Of a stretch of DNA of 7,009 nucleotides, positions 1 through 5,845 are shown piece by piece. The notes beneath the pieces are model-generated. The model was not told the origin of the DNA and did no database searches. It saw only the letters and a list, made by a program, of their open reading frames with translations. Position 1 is the first letter of the stretch. Each line of letters starts with the position of its first letter. Source of the stretch: Gemmataceae bacterium (GTDB lineage: Bacteria; Planctomycetota; Planctomycetia; Gemmatales; Gemmataceae); assembly GCA_947490035.1 (NCBI GenBank), contig CANLGS010000211.1, forward strand, positions 1 to 7,009, given 5' to 3'. The position numbers and the translations under genes were made by a program.

Positions 1-38
1 GTTAAACCTCCTCGCTCGCGAGTGTGAAGAGGTTTAAC
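1..38 (-). terminator. Perfect 10-bp inverted repeat downstream of the receiver gene; candidate terminator
   Basis: GTTAAACCTC (1-10) is the exact reverse complement of GAGGTTTAAC (29-38), with an 18-base loop that contains a second short palindrome, CTCGCGAG (15-22). It lies about 30 bases beyond the stop codon of the minus-strand receiver gene, so a transcript of that gene would fold here. There is no clear run of T after the stem, so an intrinsic terminator is only one reading. A binding site or part of an interspersed repeat is also possible. It touches the window edge and may extend outside it. Confidence 0.4.
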
Positions 39-39
39 A

Positions 40-55
40 GGGGGCTTACGCCCCC
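40..55. repeat. Short GC hairpin (GGGGGC-TTAC-GCCCCC), REP-like
   Basis: GGGGGC (40-45) pairs perfectly with GCCCCC (50-55) around a TTAC loop, and is followed by CGCTCGCC up to position 63. It sits between the receiver stop codon (69-71) and the inverted repeat at 1-38, so both hairpins would be transcribed in tandem. Extragenic GC-rich stem-loops of this kind are commonly dispersed in high-GC genomes. Repetitiveness cannot be shown from one copy, so the repeat label is an inference. It could equally be part of the terminator of the receiver gene. Confidence 0.4.
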
Positions 56-68
56 CGCTCGCCAAGAA

Positions 69-497
69 TCAAAGGCCTTGTTGAACGCGGCCGATGTACG
101 CGAGCACGCGGTCGGCCGGCGTCGGCTCGTTGCGGCTGTCGAGCATCGCGCGCACGCGCAGCAGCAGTTCCGTCTTGTTGATCGGCTTCGTGATGAAGTC
201 GTCGGTGCCCGCGTCCACGGCGGCCTCCACGTCGTTGGCCTGGTCGAGCGCGGTCACCATCAGCACCGAGATGCCGCTGGTGGCGGCGTCGGCGCGGAGC
301 CGGCGGCACACCTCGAAGCCGCTCATCTTGGGCATCATCACGTCGAGCAGCACGAGGTCCGGTTTCCAGTCGCTCGCGGCCGCGAGCGCGTCGGCGCCGT
401 TGTGGACGAGCTTCGTCTCGAACCCGGTGCCGTCGAGGTGCGCGTCGAGCAGGTCGGCGTTGGACGGGTTGTCGTCGGCGATCAGAATGCGCGGCAT
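69..497 (-). CDS. Stand-alone response-regulator receiver domain protein (CheY-like)
   Basis: The 142-residue protein is a single phosphoacceptor domain of a two-component or phosphorelay system, presumably cytoplasmic. Visible receiver landmarks are the acidic pair D8-D9 (IADDN), the phosphorylation site D52 (LLDVMMP), the switch threonine T82 (VTALD) and the conserved lysine K104 (TKP). The sequence style (DDNPSN, VMMPKMSGFEVCRRLR) resembles receivers of the PleD type, but the protein stops about 20 residues after the domain (roughly 123-142) with no output domain. It may therefore act by protein contact or phosphotransfer. The start at 497 was chosen because GAGAGGA lies just upstream (502-508) and the receiver fold begins at once. 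The in-frame ATG at 530 overlaps the probable -10 box. The gene is transcribed divergently from the deacetylase gene, and no partner kinase is in the window. Confidence 0.95.
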   Translation of the reverse strand: MPRILIADDNPSNADLLDAHLDGTGFETKLVHNGADALAAASDWKPDLVLLDVMMPKMSGFEVCRRLRADAATSGISVLMVTALDQANDVEAAVDAGTDDFITKPINKTELLLRVRAMLDSRNEPTPADRVLAYIGRVQQGL

Positions 498-501
498 GGC
501 G

Positions 502-534
502 TCCTCTCGTGTTCCCCAATCGATAAGCATTATA
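502..534 (-). promoter_or_regulatory. Promoter -10 box and ribosome binding site of the receiver gene
   Basis: On the minus strand a perfect TATAAT lies at 529-534. It would give a transcript starting near 522 and a leader of about 25 bases. GAGAGGA at 502-508 is a good Shine-Dalgarno match 4 bases from the ATG at 495-497. The best -35 at a 16-base spacing (551-556, read CGAACA) matches only three of the six TTGACA positions, so the promoter may depend on an activator or an alternative sigma factor. The transcription start is inferred. Confidence 0.55.
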
Positions 535-560
535 CGAGGTGGGTGTGTGGTGTTCGTCTC

Positions 561-581
561 CGCCGCTTGCGGCTCCGCGGG
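561..581. repeat. Small GC-rich hairpin in the divergent intergenic region
   Basis: CCGC (563-566) and GCGG (569-572) form a tight 4-bp stem with a two-base loop, followed by CTCCGCGGG. It lies just upstream of the deacetylase ribosome binding site and has a different base composition from the AT-richer promoter half of this gap. It looks like a fragment of a dispersed GC hairpin element, but it is short enough to arise by chance at this GC content. Confidence 0.25.
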
Positions 582-596
582 AAGAAAGGGTACGAG

Positions 597-1622
597 ATGC
601 GTGTGATCCTGAACCCGAAGCACGCGGACCACGTTCCGCCCGGCGAGTGGGAGGGCGGCACCGTCATCCCGTGTTACGAAGCGCCGGGGCGCCTGGAAGT
701 AATTCGCGCCGCGCTCGAAGCCGCCGGCGGGTTCGCGTTTGAAGAGCCTCCGAAGCCGAACGAGGAGTGCGTCGCGGCCGTTCACCACGCGGCGTACATC
801 ACCTACCTGCGCGAAGCCAGCGCCGAAGCGAAGCGCGCACGCGACCCGGCCGCGAAGCAGCTCTGGCCCACCGTGTTCCCGTTCGGCCCGAACCCGCGCG
901 CGACCGGCACGCGCGCCCTCCGCGGGCTATACTGCTTCGACACCTACACGCCGATTCTGCCGGGCACGTTCGCGGCCGCGCTCGGCGGTGCGAACGCCGC
1001 CGCACGCGCCGCCGACCTCATCGCGGAAGGAGCGGAGCGCGCGGCGTACGTGCTCACGCGCCCGCCCGGCCACCACGCGGAACACGACCGCTGCGGCGGC
1101 TACTGCTACTTCAACAACGCCGCGGTCGCGGCCGAACGGCTGTCGAAGCGCGGTCCGGTCGCGGTCCTCGACGTGGACGTTCACCACGGCAACGGCACGC
1201 AGCACATCTTCTATTCGCGCGCCGACGTGCTGACGGTTTCGGTCCACGGCGACCCCGCCGGGCTGTATCCGTTCTTCAGCGGCTTCGCGGACGAAACCGG
1301 CACCGGCGCCGGCCTCGGTGCGAACCTCAACATCCCGCTCGCGCCCGGCACCGGCGCGAACGAGTACCGGCCGGCGCTCGCCCGCGCGATCGAAGCCGTG
1401 AGCCGGTTCAAACCCGCGTTCCTGGTGTTCTCGTTCGGCGCCGACACGCACGAAGCCGATCCGATCGGCGGGTTCAAACTGCCGACGAAGTTCTTCGCGG
1501 AACTGGGTGCGAAGGTGCGCGAACTCGGACTGCCCGCGGTGATCGTGCAGGAAGGCGGCTACGACCTCGCGGCACTCGGCGGGTGTGTCGCGGAGGTGCT
1601 GAAGGCGTACAGCGGAAACTGA
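597..1622 (+). CDS. Histone deacetylase family / acetylpolyamine amidohydrolase-like enzyme
   Basis: This 341-residue protein is a zinc-dependent deacetylase of the arginase/deacetylase fold. The closest known type by motif is acetylpolyamine amidohydrolase, which hydrolyses N-acetylpolyamines to the free amine and acetate. Visible active-site elements are the tandem histidines H159-H160 (RPPGHHA), zinc ligands D194 and H196 (DVDVHHGNGTQ) and D283 (FGADTHEADP), and the catalytic tyrosine Y322 (QEGGYD). Each is one position from the residue I recall for Mycoplana ramosa enzyme (H158/H159, D195/H197, D284, Y323), and the length is the same. There is no signal peptide, so it is cytoplasmic. The start at 597 has a purine-rich GAAGAAAGGG at 581-590. 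The reading frame is open further upstream, but that part overlaps the antisense receiver gene and lacks family similarity. Substrate could instead be another acetylated small molecule or protein. The zinc-ribbon gene follows 20 bases downstream. Confidence 0.95.
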   Translation: MRVILNPKHADHVPPGEWEGGTVIPCYEAPGRLEVIRAALEAAGGFAFEEPPKPNEECVAAVHHAAYITYLREASAEAKRARDPAAKQLWPTVFPFGPNPRATGTRALRGLYCFDTYTPILPGTFAAALGGANAAARAADLIAEGAERAAYVLTRPPGHHAEHDRCGGYCYFNNAAVAAERLSKRGPVAVLDVDVHHGNGTQHIFYSRADVLTVSVHGDPAGLYPFFSGFADETGTGAGLGANLNIPLAPGTGANEYRPALARAIEAVSRFKPAFLVFSFGADTHEADPIGGFKLPTKFFAELGAKVRELGLPAVIVQEGGYDLAALGGCVAEVLKAYSGN

Positions 1623-1642
1623 CACGCTACGAAGGGGGCGCG

Positions 1643-2479
1643 ATGGCGTTCAAGTTCAACTGTCCGGAGTGCGGCACCTCCACGATCGGGACCGACGCGT
1701 CGGTCGGCCGAGACATGCAGTGCGCGAGCTGCCACGCCACGTTCCCCGTGCCCGAACCGCCGCTGTTCGAGCAGGGCGACCCGTACCCGGACAGCGACCG
1801 GCGCCCGGAACGCGAGTCGCGCGCCGGCGATCGGGACGACGACCCGCGCCCGCGGCGCCGCTTCCGTCGGCCCCCGCCGCCGCGGGGCTTCGGCCCGTTG
1901 TTCTGGGTCGCGCTCATTCTCGGCGTACTCTTCCTCGGCACTTGCGCCTGCTGCGGCGGCGGGTTCGCGCTGCTGCCCGACGAGAAGTGGAACCGCCACA
2001 CGTCGCCGGACGGCGGGTACGCGGTCGATCTGCCCGCGCCCGTCAAGAAGGACATGCCGATACCGGGGGTGAAGCCGGACCCGAACACGAAAGTCGAGGG
2101 GACGATCCACTGGCGCCGCGGCGAGGTCTACCTCGTCAGCCACACGACCATGCCCCCGGCCCGCGACCGCGCCCTCACCGAGGAAGGAATGTTCGACGAG
2201 ATGGTGCGCGATATGAAGTCGGACCCGGAGATCACGCGCGTGGTGCGCAACGACAAGGTCACCGTGTCGGGCTGGCCGGCGCGCGAGGTCGAGTACCTGT
2301 TCGAGGACGGCGGCACCTACGTCGGGCGGTTCGTCATCACCGACCGGAAGCTGTACGTGATCGTCGCCGGCGGCCGGTTCGTGCGGCCCAACGCGCCCAA
2401 CGTCCGGCGGTTCCTCGACTCGTTCGAGGTCGCCGACCCGCTCGTCAAACCGCCGGGGAAGTTTAAGCAGTTCCCGTGA
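1643..2479 (+). CDS. Zinc-ribbon, single-pass membrane protein of unknown function
   Basis: The 278-residue protein has three visible parts. Residues 1-40 form a zinc ribbon with C7-x2-C10 and C27-x2-C30, like the MJ0042-type ribbons often found at the start of planctomycete and myxobacterial proteins. Residues 41-82 are a low-complexity, Arg/Pro/Asp-rich linker. Residues about 83-111 are a hydrophobic membrane segment that ends in a cysteine-rich stretch (C101, C103, C104). Residues about 112-278 form an extracytoplasmic domain beginning with a 'SPDGGYAVDLP' motif and rich in beta-type sequence. With the ribbon cytoplasmic, this is a type II topology. I do not recognise a specific function. 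The start ATG at 1643 follows GAAGGGGG (1631-1638), a good ribosome binding site. It lies 20 bases after the deacetylase stop, so an operon is likely, though that alone does not imply a shared role. Confidence 0.85.
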   Translation: MAFKFNCPECGTSTIGTDASVGRDMQCASCHATFPVPEPPLFEQGDPYPDSDRRPERESRAGDRDDDPRPRRRFRRPPPPRGFGPLFWVALILGVLFLGTCACCGGGFALLPDEKWNRHTSPDGGYAVDLPAPVKKDMPIPGVKPDPNTKVEGTIHWRRGEVYLVSHTTMPPARDRALTEEGMFDEMVRDMKSDPEITRVVRNDKVTVSGWPAREVEYLFEDGGTYVGRFVITDRKLYVIVAGGRFVRPNAPNVRRFLDSFEVADPLVKPPGKFKQFP

Positions 2480-2485
2480 ACGGTT

Positions 2486-2515
2486 CGCTGCGTCTCCGCG
2501 TTGCTCTGTTAAAAT
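2486..2515. repeat. Degenerate GCGTCTCCGCG-type repeat next to a possible -10 box
   Basis: The run CGCTGCGTCTCCGCGTTGCT (2486-2505) has the CTCCGCG spacing seen in the arms of the inverted repeat at 6711-6839, and resembles the dispersed GCAGAGACGCGGAG-like repeats found between genes in many bacterial genomes (from memory). It is followed by TAAAAT at 2510-2515, five of six matches to a -10 box and well placed for the 2596 gene. No convincing -35 is visible, so the promoter reading is weak. Confidence 0.3.
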
Positions 2516-2532
2516 CGTGGATGCGACTCGCT

Positions 2533-2557
2533 CTCTTCGCCCCTTCGGGGCGAAGAG
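2533..2557 (+). other. 11-bp perfect stem-loop in the leader of the DUF1549/DUF1553 gene
   Basis: CTCTTCGCCCC (2533-2543) pairs perfectly with GGGGCGAAGAG (2547-2557) around a three-base TTC loop. It lies 53 bases after the zinc-ribbon gene stop and 38 bases before the ATG at 2596. No T run follows on either strand, so a classical intrinsic terminator is not shown. It could still attenuate or end the upstream transcript, stabilise the 5' end of the downstream message, or be a dispersed repeat. Confidence 0.45.
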
Positions 2558-2595
2558 CTTGAATAAACGGGGTCGTAAGACGAACGAGGTTCCGC

Positions 2596-4755
2596 ATGTT
2601 TCGCGTCAGTGCCCTTCTCGTCGTTGCCCTCGCGCCGTCCGCGGTTCGCGCCGCCGAACCCGCGCCGACTTCGTTCCGCACGGACGTGATCGCGGCGCTG
2701 TCGCGCGTCGGTTGCAACTCCGGCGCGTGCCACGGCTCCCCGCAAGGGAAGAACGGCTTCCGGCTGTCGCTCCGCGGGCAAGACCCGGACCTCGACTTCG
2801 CCACACTGACGAAGGAGTTGGGCGGGCGCCGCGTCAACCGCCAGGCGCCGGAAGACAGCCTCGCGCTGTTGAAGGCATCCGGCCGCGTGTCGCACGGCGG
2901 CGGGCAGTTGTTCGGCCGCGACCACGCCGCGTACACGACAATTGCGAAGTGGATCGGCGAAGGCGCGAAGGACGACAAGCCGGCTCCGCTGGCGAAGGTC
3001 GTCGTGACGCCGGACGCGAAGCGCCTCGACCCGGCGAACCCCTCGCAGCAACTCACCGCGACCGCGCACTTCAAGGACGGCACCTCGCGCGATGTCACCG
3101 CGCTGACGGTGTTCACCACCAACGACACCGCCGCGAAGGTCACGCCCGAAGGCAAGGTCACGTTCGCGCGCACCGGCGAGGCGTCGGTGCTGGCGCGGTA
3201 TCTCACGGGCATCACCAGCGTCCGGTTCTCGTTCGTGCAACCCGACGCGCAGTTCGCGTTCCGCGCGCCCGACCCGAAGAACTTTATCGATCAGGCGGTG
3301 TTCGCGAAGCAGAAGGAGATGCAACTCCTCCCGGCCGCGGTGTGCCGCGACGAGGTGTTCCTGCGCCGCGTGTATCTCGACGCCATCGGCACGCTGCCCA
3401 CACCCGAAGAAGCGGCAAAGTTCCTCGATTCAAAGGAGAAGGACAAGCGCGCGAAGCTGATCGACGCGCTGCTCGACCGCGAAGAGTTCGGGTACTTCTG
3501 GGCGCTGAAGTGGGCCGACGTGCTTCGCGGCAGCCCGGTCACGATCAGCGAGCGCGGCGTTCACAGCTTCCACCGCTATCTGGTGCGCAGCGTCGCGGAC
3601 GACAAGCCGGTTACAACGCTCGCGCGCGAACTGCTCACCGGCAGCGGCAACACGCTGCACAAACCGGCCGCGAACTTCTATCGCGTCGCGCGCACCCCGG
3701 AAGACGCCGCCGAAGCCGCGGCGCAACTGTTCCTCGGCGTGCGGATGCAGTGCGCGAAGTGCCACAGCCACCCGTTCGAGAACATCACGCAAACCGACTA
3801 CTACGGCCTCGCGGCGTTCTTCGCCCGTGTGCAACTGAAGGGCGCGCAGTTCGGTTTAGATGACGAAGTCGTTTACACGCAACCGGGCCGCGAGCTGAAC
3901 AACCCGATCACGCGGAAGCCGCAACCGCCGCAGGCGTTCGGCTGGCTCGCGCCGGTCGCCGGGCCGGACGCCGACCGCCGCGACCACCTCGCCGACTGGC
4001 TCACTAGCCCGCAGAACAAGTTCTTCGCGCCGTCGGTGGCGAACCGCGTGTGGTTCCACCTGCTCGGGAAGGGCATCGTCGATCCGGTGGACGACTTCCG
4101 AGACACCAACCCGCCGAGCAACCCGGAACTGCTCAGCGCGCTTGCTAACGAGTTCGTAAAAGGCGGCTACAAGCTGAAGCCGCTGGTGCGCGTGGTCCTG
4201 AACTCGCACACGTACCAGTTCGCGAGCGAAGCGCCGGAGCAGTCCGCGAACGCGGCCGACCCCGACCGCTACTTCGTGAAAGCGGCGGTGCGGATGCTGA
4301 CCGCCGAGCAGATTCTGGACGCGGTCAGCGGCGCGACCGGCGTGCCGGAGAAGTTCAAGGGCTACCCGGCCGGCACGCGCGCGATCGCGCTGCCCGACGG
4401 CACGCTGAACCACCCGTTCCTGACGGCGTTCAGCAAGCCGGTGCGCGACGTGATCTGCGAGTGCGCCCGCGAGGACGACCCGGCGCTCCCGCAGGTGCTG
4501 CACATGCTGAACAACGCCGGCGTGCTGGCGAAGGTGAAGTCGGCCGACGGCCGCGTCGCGCTGTGGGTGAAGGCCGGCAAGGACGACGCGTGGATCGTGG
4601 AGCGCATCTACCTCGCGACGCTGTGTCGCCGCCCGACCGCGCGCGAGAATGCGCTGGTGGCGACACACCTGGCGAACGCGAAGGACCGCGCCACCGGGCT
4701 TCAGGACGTGCAGCACGCGCTGCTGAACCTGAACGAGTTTCTGTTGCGGCATTGA
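2596..4755 (+). CDS. Exported DUF1549/DUF1553 planctomycete protein with cytochrome-like motifs and a Big_2 domain
   Basis: The 719-residue protein begins with a signal peptide (about 1-19, cleavage after VRA). A cytochrome-like C40-x4-C45-H46 motif (CNSGACHG) follows, then a bacterial Ig-like Big_2 domain (about 132-213), DUF1549 (about 230-435, with EVFLRRVYLDAIGTLPTPEE) containing C386-x2-C389-H390 (CAKCHSHPFE), and DUF1553 (about 455-710, with LADWLTSP and ANRVW). This order is the usual one for the large planctomycete family of exported putative c-type cytochrome proteins. Their biochemical function is not established. Heme binding is suggested by the motifs but not proven, and the first motif has four rather than two intervening residues. 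The ATG at 2596 follows GAGG (2587-2590). Family members are often followed by a DUF1501 gene, but none is here. The stop is 69 bases before a probable small gene. Confidence 0.95.
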   Translation: MFRVSALLVVALAPSAVRAAEPAPTSFRTDVIAALSRVGCNSGACHGSPQGKNGFRLSLRGQDPDLDFATLTKELGGRRVNRQAPEDSLALLKASGRVSHGGGQLFGRDHAAYTTIAKWIGEGAKDDKPAPLAKVVVTPDAKRLDPANPSQQLTATAHFKDGTSRDVTALTVFTTNDTAAKVTPEGKVTFARTGEASVLARYLTGITSVRFSFVQPDAQFAFRAPDPKNFIDQAVFAKQKEMQLLPAAVCRDEVFLRRVYLDAIGTLPTPEEAAKFLDSKEKDKRAKLIDALLDREEFGYFWALKWADVLRGSPVTISERGVHSFHRYLVRSVADDKPVTTLARELLTGSGNTLHKPAANFYRVARTPEDAAEAAAQLFLGVRMQCAKCHSHPFENITQTDYYGLAAFFARVQLKGAQFGLDDEVVYTQPGRELNNPITRKPQPPQAFGWLAPVAGPDADRRDHLADWLTSPQNKFFAPSVANRVWFHLLGKGIVDPVDDFRDTNPPSNPELLSALANEFVKGGYKLKPLVRVVLNSHTYQFASEAPEQSANAADPDRYFVKAAVRMLTAEQILDAVSGATGVPEKFKGYPAGTRAIALPDGTLNHPFLTAFSKPVRDVICECAREDDPALPQVLHMLNNAGVLAKVKSADGRVALWVKAGKDDAWIVERIYLATLCRRPTARENALVATHLANAKDRATGLQDVQHALLNLNEFLLRH

Positions 4756-4824
4756 GTGCTGTTGACGATGCGCTGGGCGAGTATTCAGCGCCTCCGTTGG
4801 TGCTGAGTCCCAACCGTCGGCCCG

Positions 4825-4971
4825 GTGGGTGAAGACAACGTCCCGTACTACCGCTCGCGCGAACCGGTCTGGTACAGCCCGCCGGTGGAGTTCGAGTTCC
4901 CGGAAACGTCGCTCCAACCGGCCACTCGCGACGACCTCGACAGCCGCTACCTGCCCGCTCATTACGAGTGA
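4825..4971 (+). CDS. Probable small protein, 48 residues, unknown function
   Basis: An open frame from GTG 4825 to TGA 4969-4971 encodes 48 residues beginning MGEDNVPYYRSREPVWYSPP. I do not recognise it. It is acidic, rich in Tyr, Pro and Glu, and has no membrane segment or signal. Support comes from composition: about 40 of 48 codons end in G or C, as in the neighbouring genes, and the product avoids the Arg/Ser/Thr-rich look of false frames here. It ends 9 bases before the aldolase ATG, so translational coupling is plausible, especially as the aldolase has only a weak ribosome binding site (GAGTGA at 4966-4971). Weak points are the GTG start without a clear Shine-Dalgarno sequence and an in-frame stop at 4804-4806. 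It could also be the surviving C-terminal end of a decayed longer gene. Confidence 0.5.
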   Translation: MGEDNVPYYRSREPVWYSPPVEFEFPETSLQPATRDDLDSRYLPAHYE

Positions 4972-4980
4972 CTCCACCCC

Positions 4981-5775
4981 ATGCGCACCAACCCCGTCAA
5001 GAAGCTCCTGAAGTCCGGTAAGCCCGCCGTCGGCACCTGGCTGTCGCTCGGCAGCATTACCGCGGCGCGGTTCCTCGCCCGCGCCGGGTTCGACTGGCTC
5101 ACCGTCGATGTCGAACACTCGCTCGTCAACGTGGAAACGACCACGCACATGATCGCGTCCATTGCGGACGCCGGGTGCGTGCCGCTCGTGCGCGTGCCGT
5201 CCAACCGGCACGACCACATCAAGCGCGTCCTCGACAACGGCGGGTACGGCGTCGTCGTGCCGATGGTCACCACGCGGCAGGAGGCGCTCGACGCGGTCAG
5301 CGCGTGCCTGTACCCGCCGTTCGGCACGCGGAGCGTCGGCGGCAGCGTCCACGCGCTGAACTTCGCCGCCACCCCCGCCGACTACTACGCCAAAGCCAAC
5401 GACGAACTGCTCATCGTCCTCCAGTGCGAACACATCGACGCGGTACGGAACTTCGAGTCGGTGTACTCCGTGCCCGGCATCGACGCGGTGTTCGTCGGCC
5501 CCAACGACCTCGCCGCCAGCATGCGCGACGCGACCGGCAAGCCGCCGTCGCCGGAGGCGTTCAAGCAGGCGCTGGCGGACATCCTCGCCGCCGCGAAGCG
5601 CATCGGCGTGCCCGCCGGCATCCACACGTTCAGCATCGAGGAAGCGAAGTCGCGCGTCGCCGACGGCTGGCAGTTCGTCGCGGTCAACAGCGAGCTGAAG
5701 TTCATGAGCGAGGGCGCGAAGCAGGTGGTGGACGCGCTGGGACTGGGCAAGGGCGGCGAGTTGGCGAAGTATTAG
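4981..5775 (+). CDS. HpcH/HpaI family metal-dependent aldolase
   Basis: The 264-residue protein belongs to the class II pyruvate aldolases (phosphoenolpyruvate/pyruvate TIM-barrel superfamily), which cleave 4-hydroxy-2-oxo acids to pyruvate and an aldehyde. Family motifs run in order: GTWLSLGS (18-25), the acidic/histidine motif D43-V-E-H46, R71 in VRVPSN, VVVPMV (91-96), YPPFGTRSVGG (111-121), Q148-x-E150 and D176 in GPNDLAAS. D43, H46, R71, Q148, E150 and D176 each lie one position from the residues I recall for E. coli HpaI, including the metal ligands E149 and D175, so the enzyme looks complete and active. It is cytoplasmic and of normal length. The likely reaction is on 4-hydroxy-2-oxoheptanedioate or a 2-keto-3-deoxy sugar acid such as the L-rhamnonate derivative. 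The substrate cannot be decided from sequence, and no sugar or aromatic catabolic genes are adjacent. Confidence 0.93.
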   Translation: MRTNPVKKLLKSGKPAVGTWLSLGSITAARFLARAGFDWLTVDVEHSLVNVETTTHMIASIADAGCVPLVRVPSNRHDHIKRVLDNGGYGVVVPMVTTRQEALDAVSACLYPPFGTRSVGGSVHALNFAATPADYYAKANDELLIVLQCEHIDAVRNFESVYSVPGIDAVFVGPNDLAASMRDATGKPPSPEAFKQALADILAAAKRIGVPAGIHTFSIEEAKSRVADGWQFVAVNSELKFMSEGAKQVVDALGLGKGGELAKY

Positions 5776-5845
5776 CGGGGTTGATTCCGGGCCGCGCGGC
5801 GGCTATTCACGCGGGGAATTCTTTTCCCGAAGGGCGTGCGAACCG

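Noticed and set aside
24..596. Upstream extension of the deacetylase frame, which stays open for about 190 codons before 597
   Set aside because: It is antisense to the receiver gene over most of its length, its product is His/Arg/Gly/Val-rich without family similarity, and the deacetylase fold plus a ribosome binding site begin at 597.
498..788. N-terminal extension of the receiver gene on the minus strand
   Set aside because: The receiver fold begins at the ATG at 497 with a good ribosome binding site. The next in-frame ATG (530) overlaps the TATAAT box, and further extension runs antisense through the deacetylase gene.
767..1642. Long plus-strand frame running into the zinc-ribbon gene from upstream
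   Set aside because: It overlaps the deacetylase in another frame and gives an Arg-rich product. The zinc ribbon starts cleanly at 1643 after GAAGGGGG.
4756..4806. Short frame with an ATG at 4768-4770 after the DUF1549/DUF1553 stop
   Set aside because: It is only about a dozen codons to the stop at 4804-4806, with no ribosome binding site and an unremarkable product.
4829..5011. Alternative frame overlapping the small gene and the aldolase start
   Set aside because: The product is Ser/Thr/Arg-rich low complexity, and the competing frame from 4825 has much better third-position GC and ends just before the aldolase.
3856..5625. Long open frame of 589 codons on the minus strand
   Set aside because: It is antisense across the DUF1549/DUF1553 gene and the aldolase, both with clear family motifs. 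Its product is rich in Arg, Val and His, as expected from the complement of high-GC coding sequence.
5776..5845. Gap between aldolase and lipoprotein genes checked for a terminator or promoter
   Set aside because: Only a weak GGGAA/TTCCC pairing around the ribosome binding site region is visible, too short to call.
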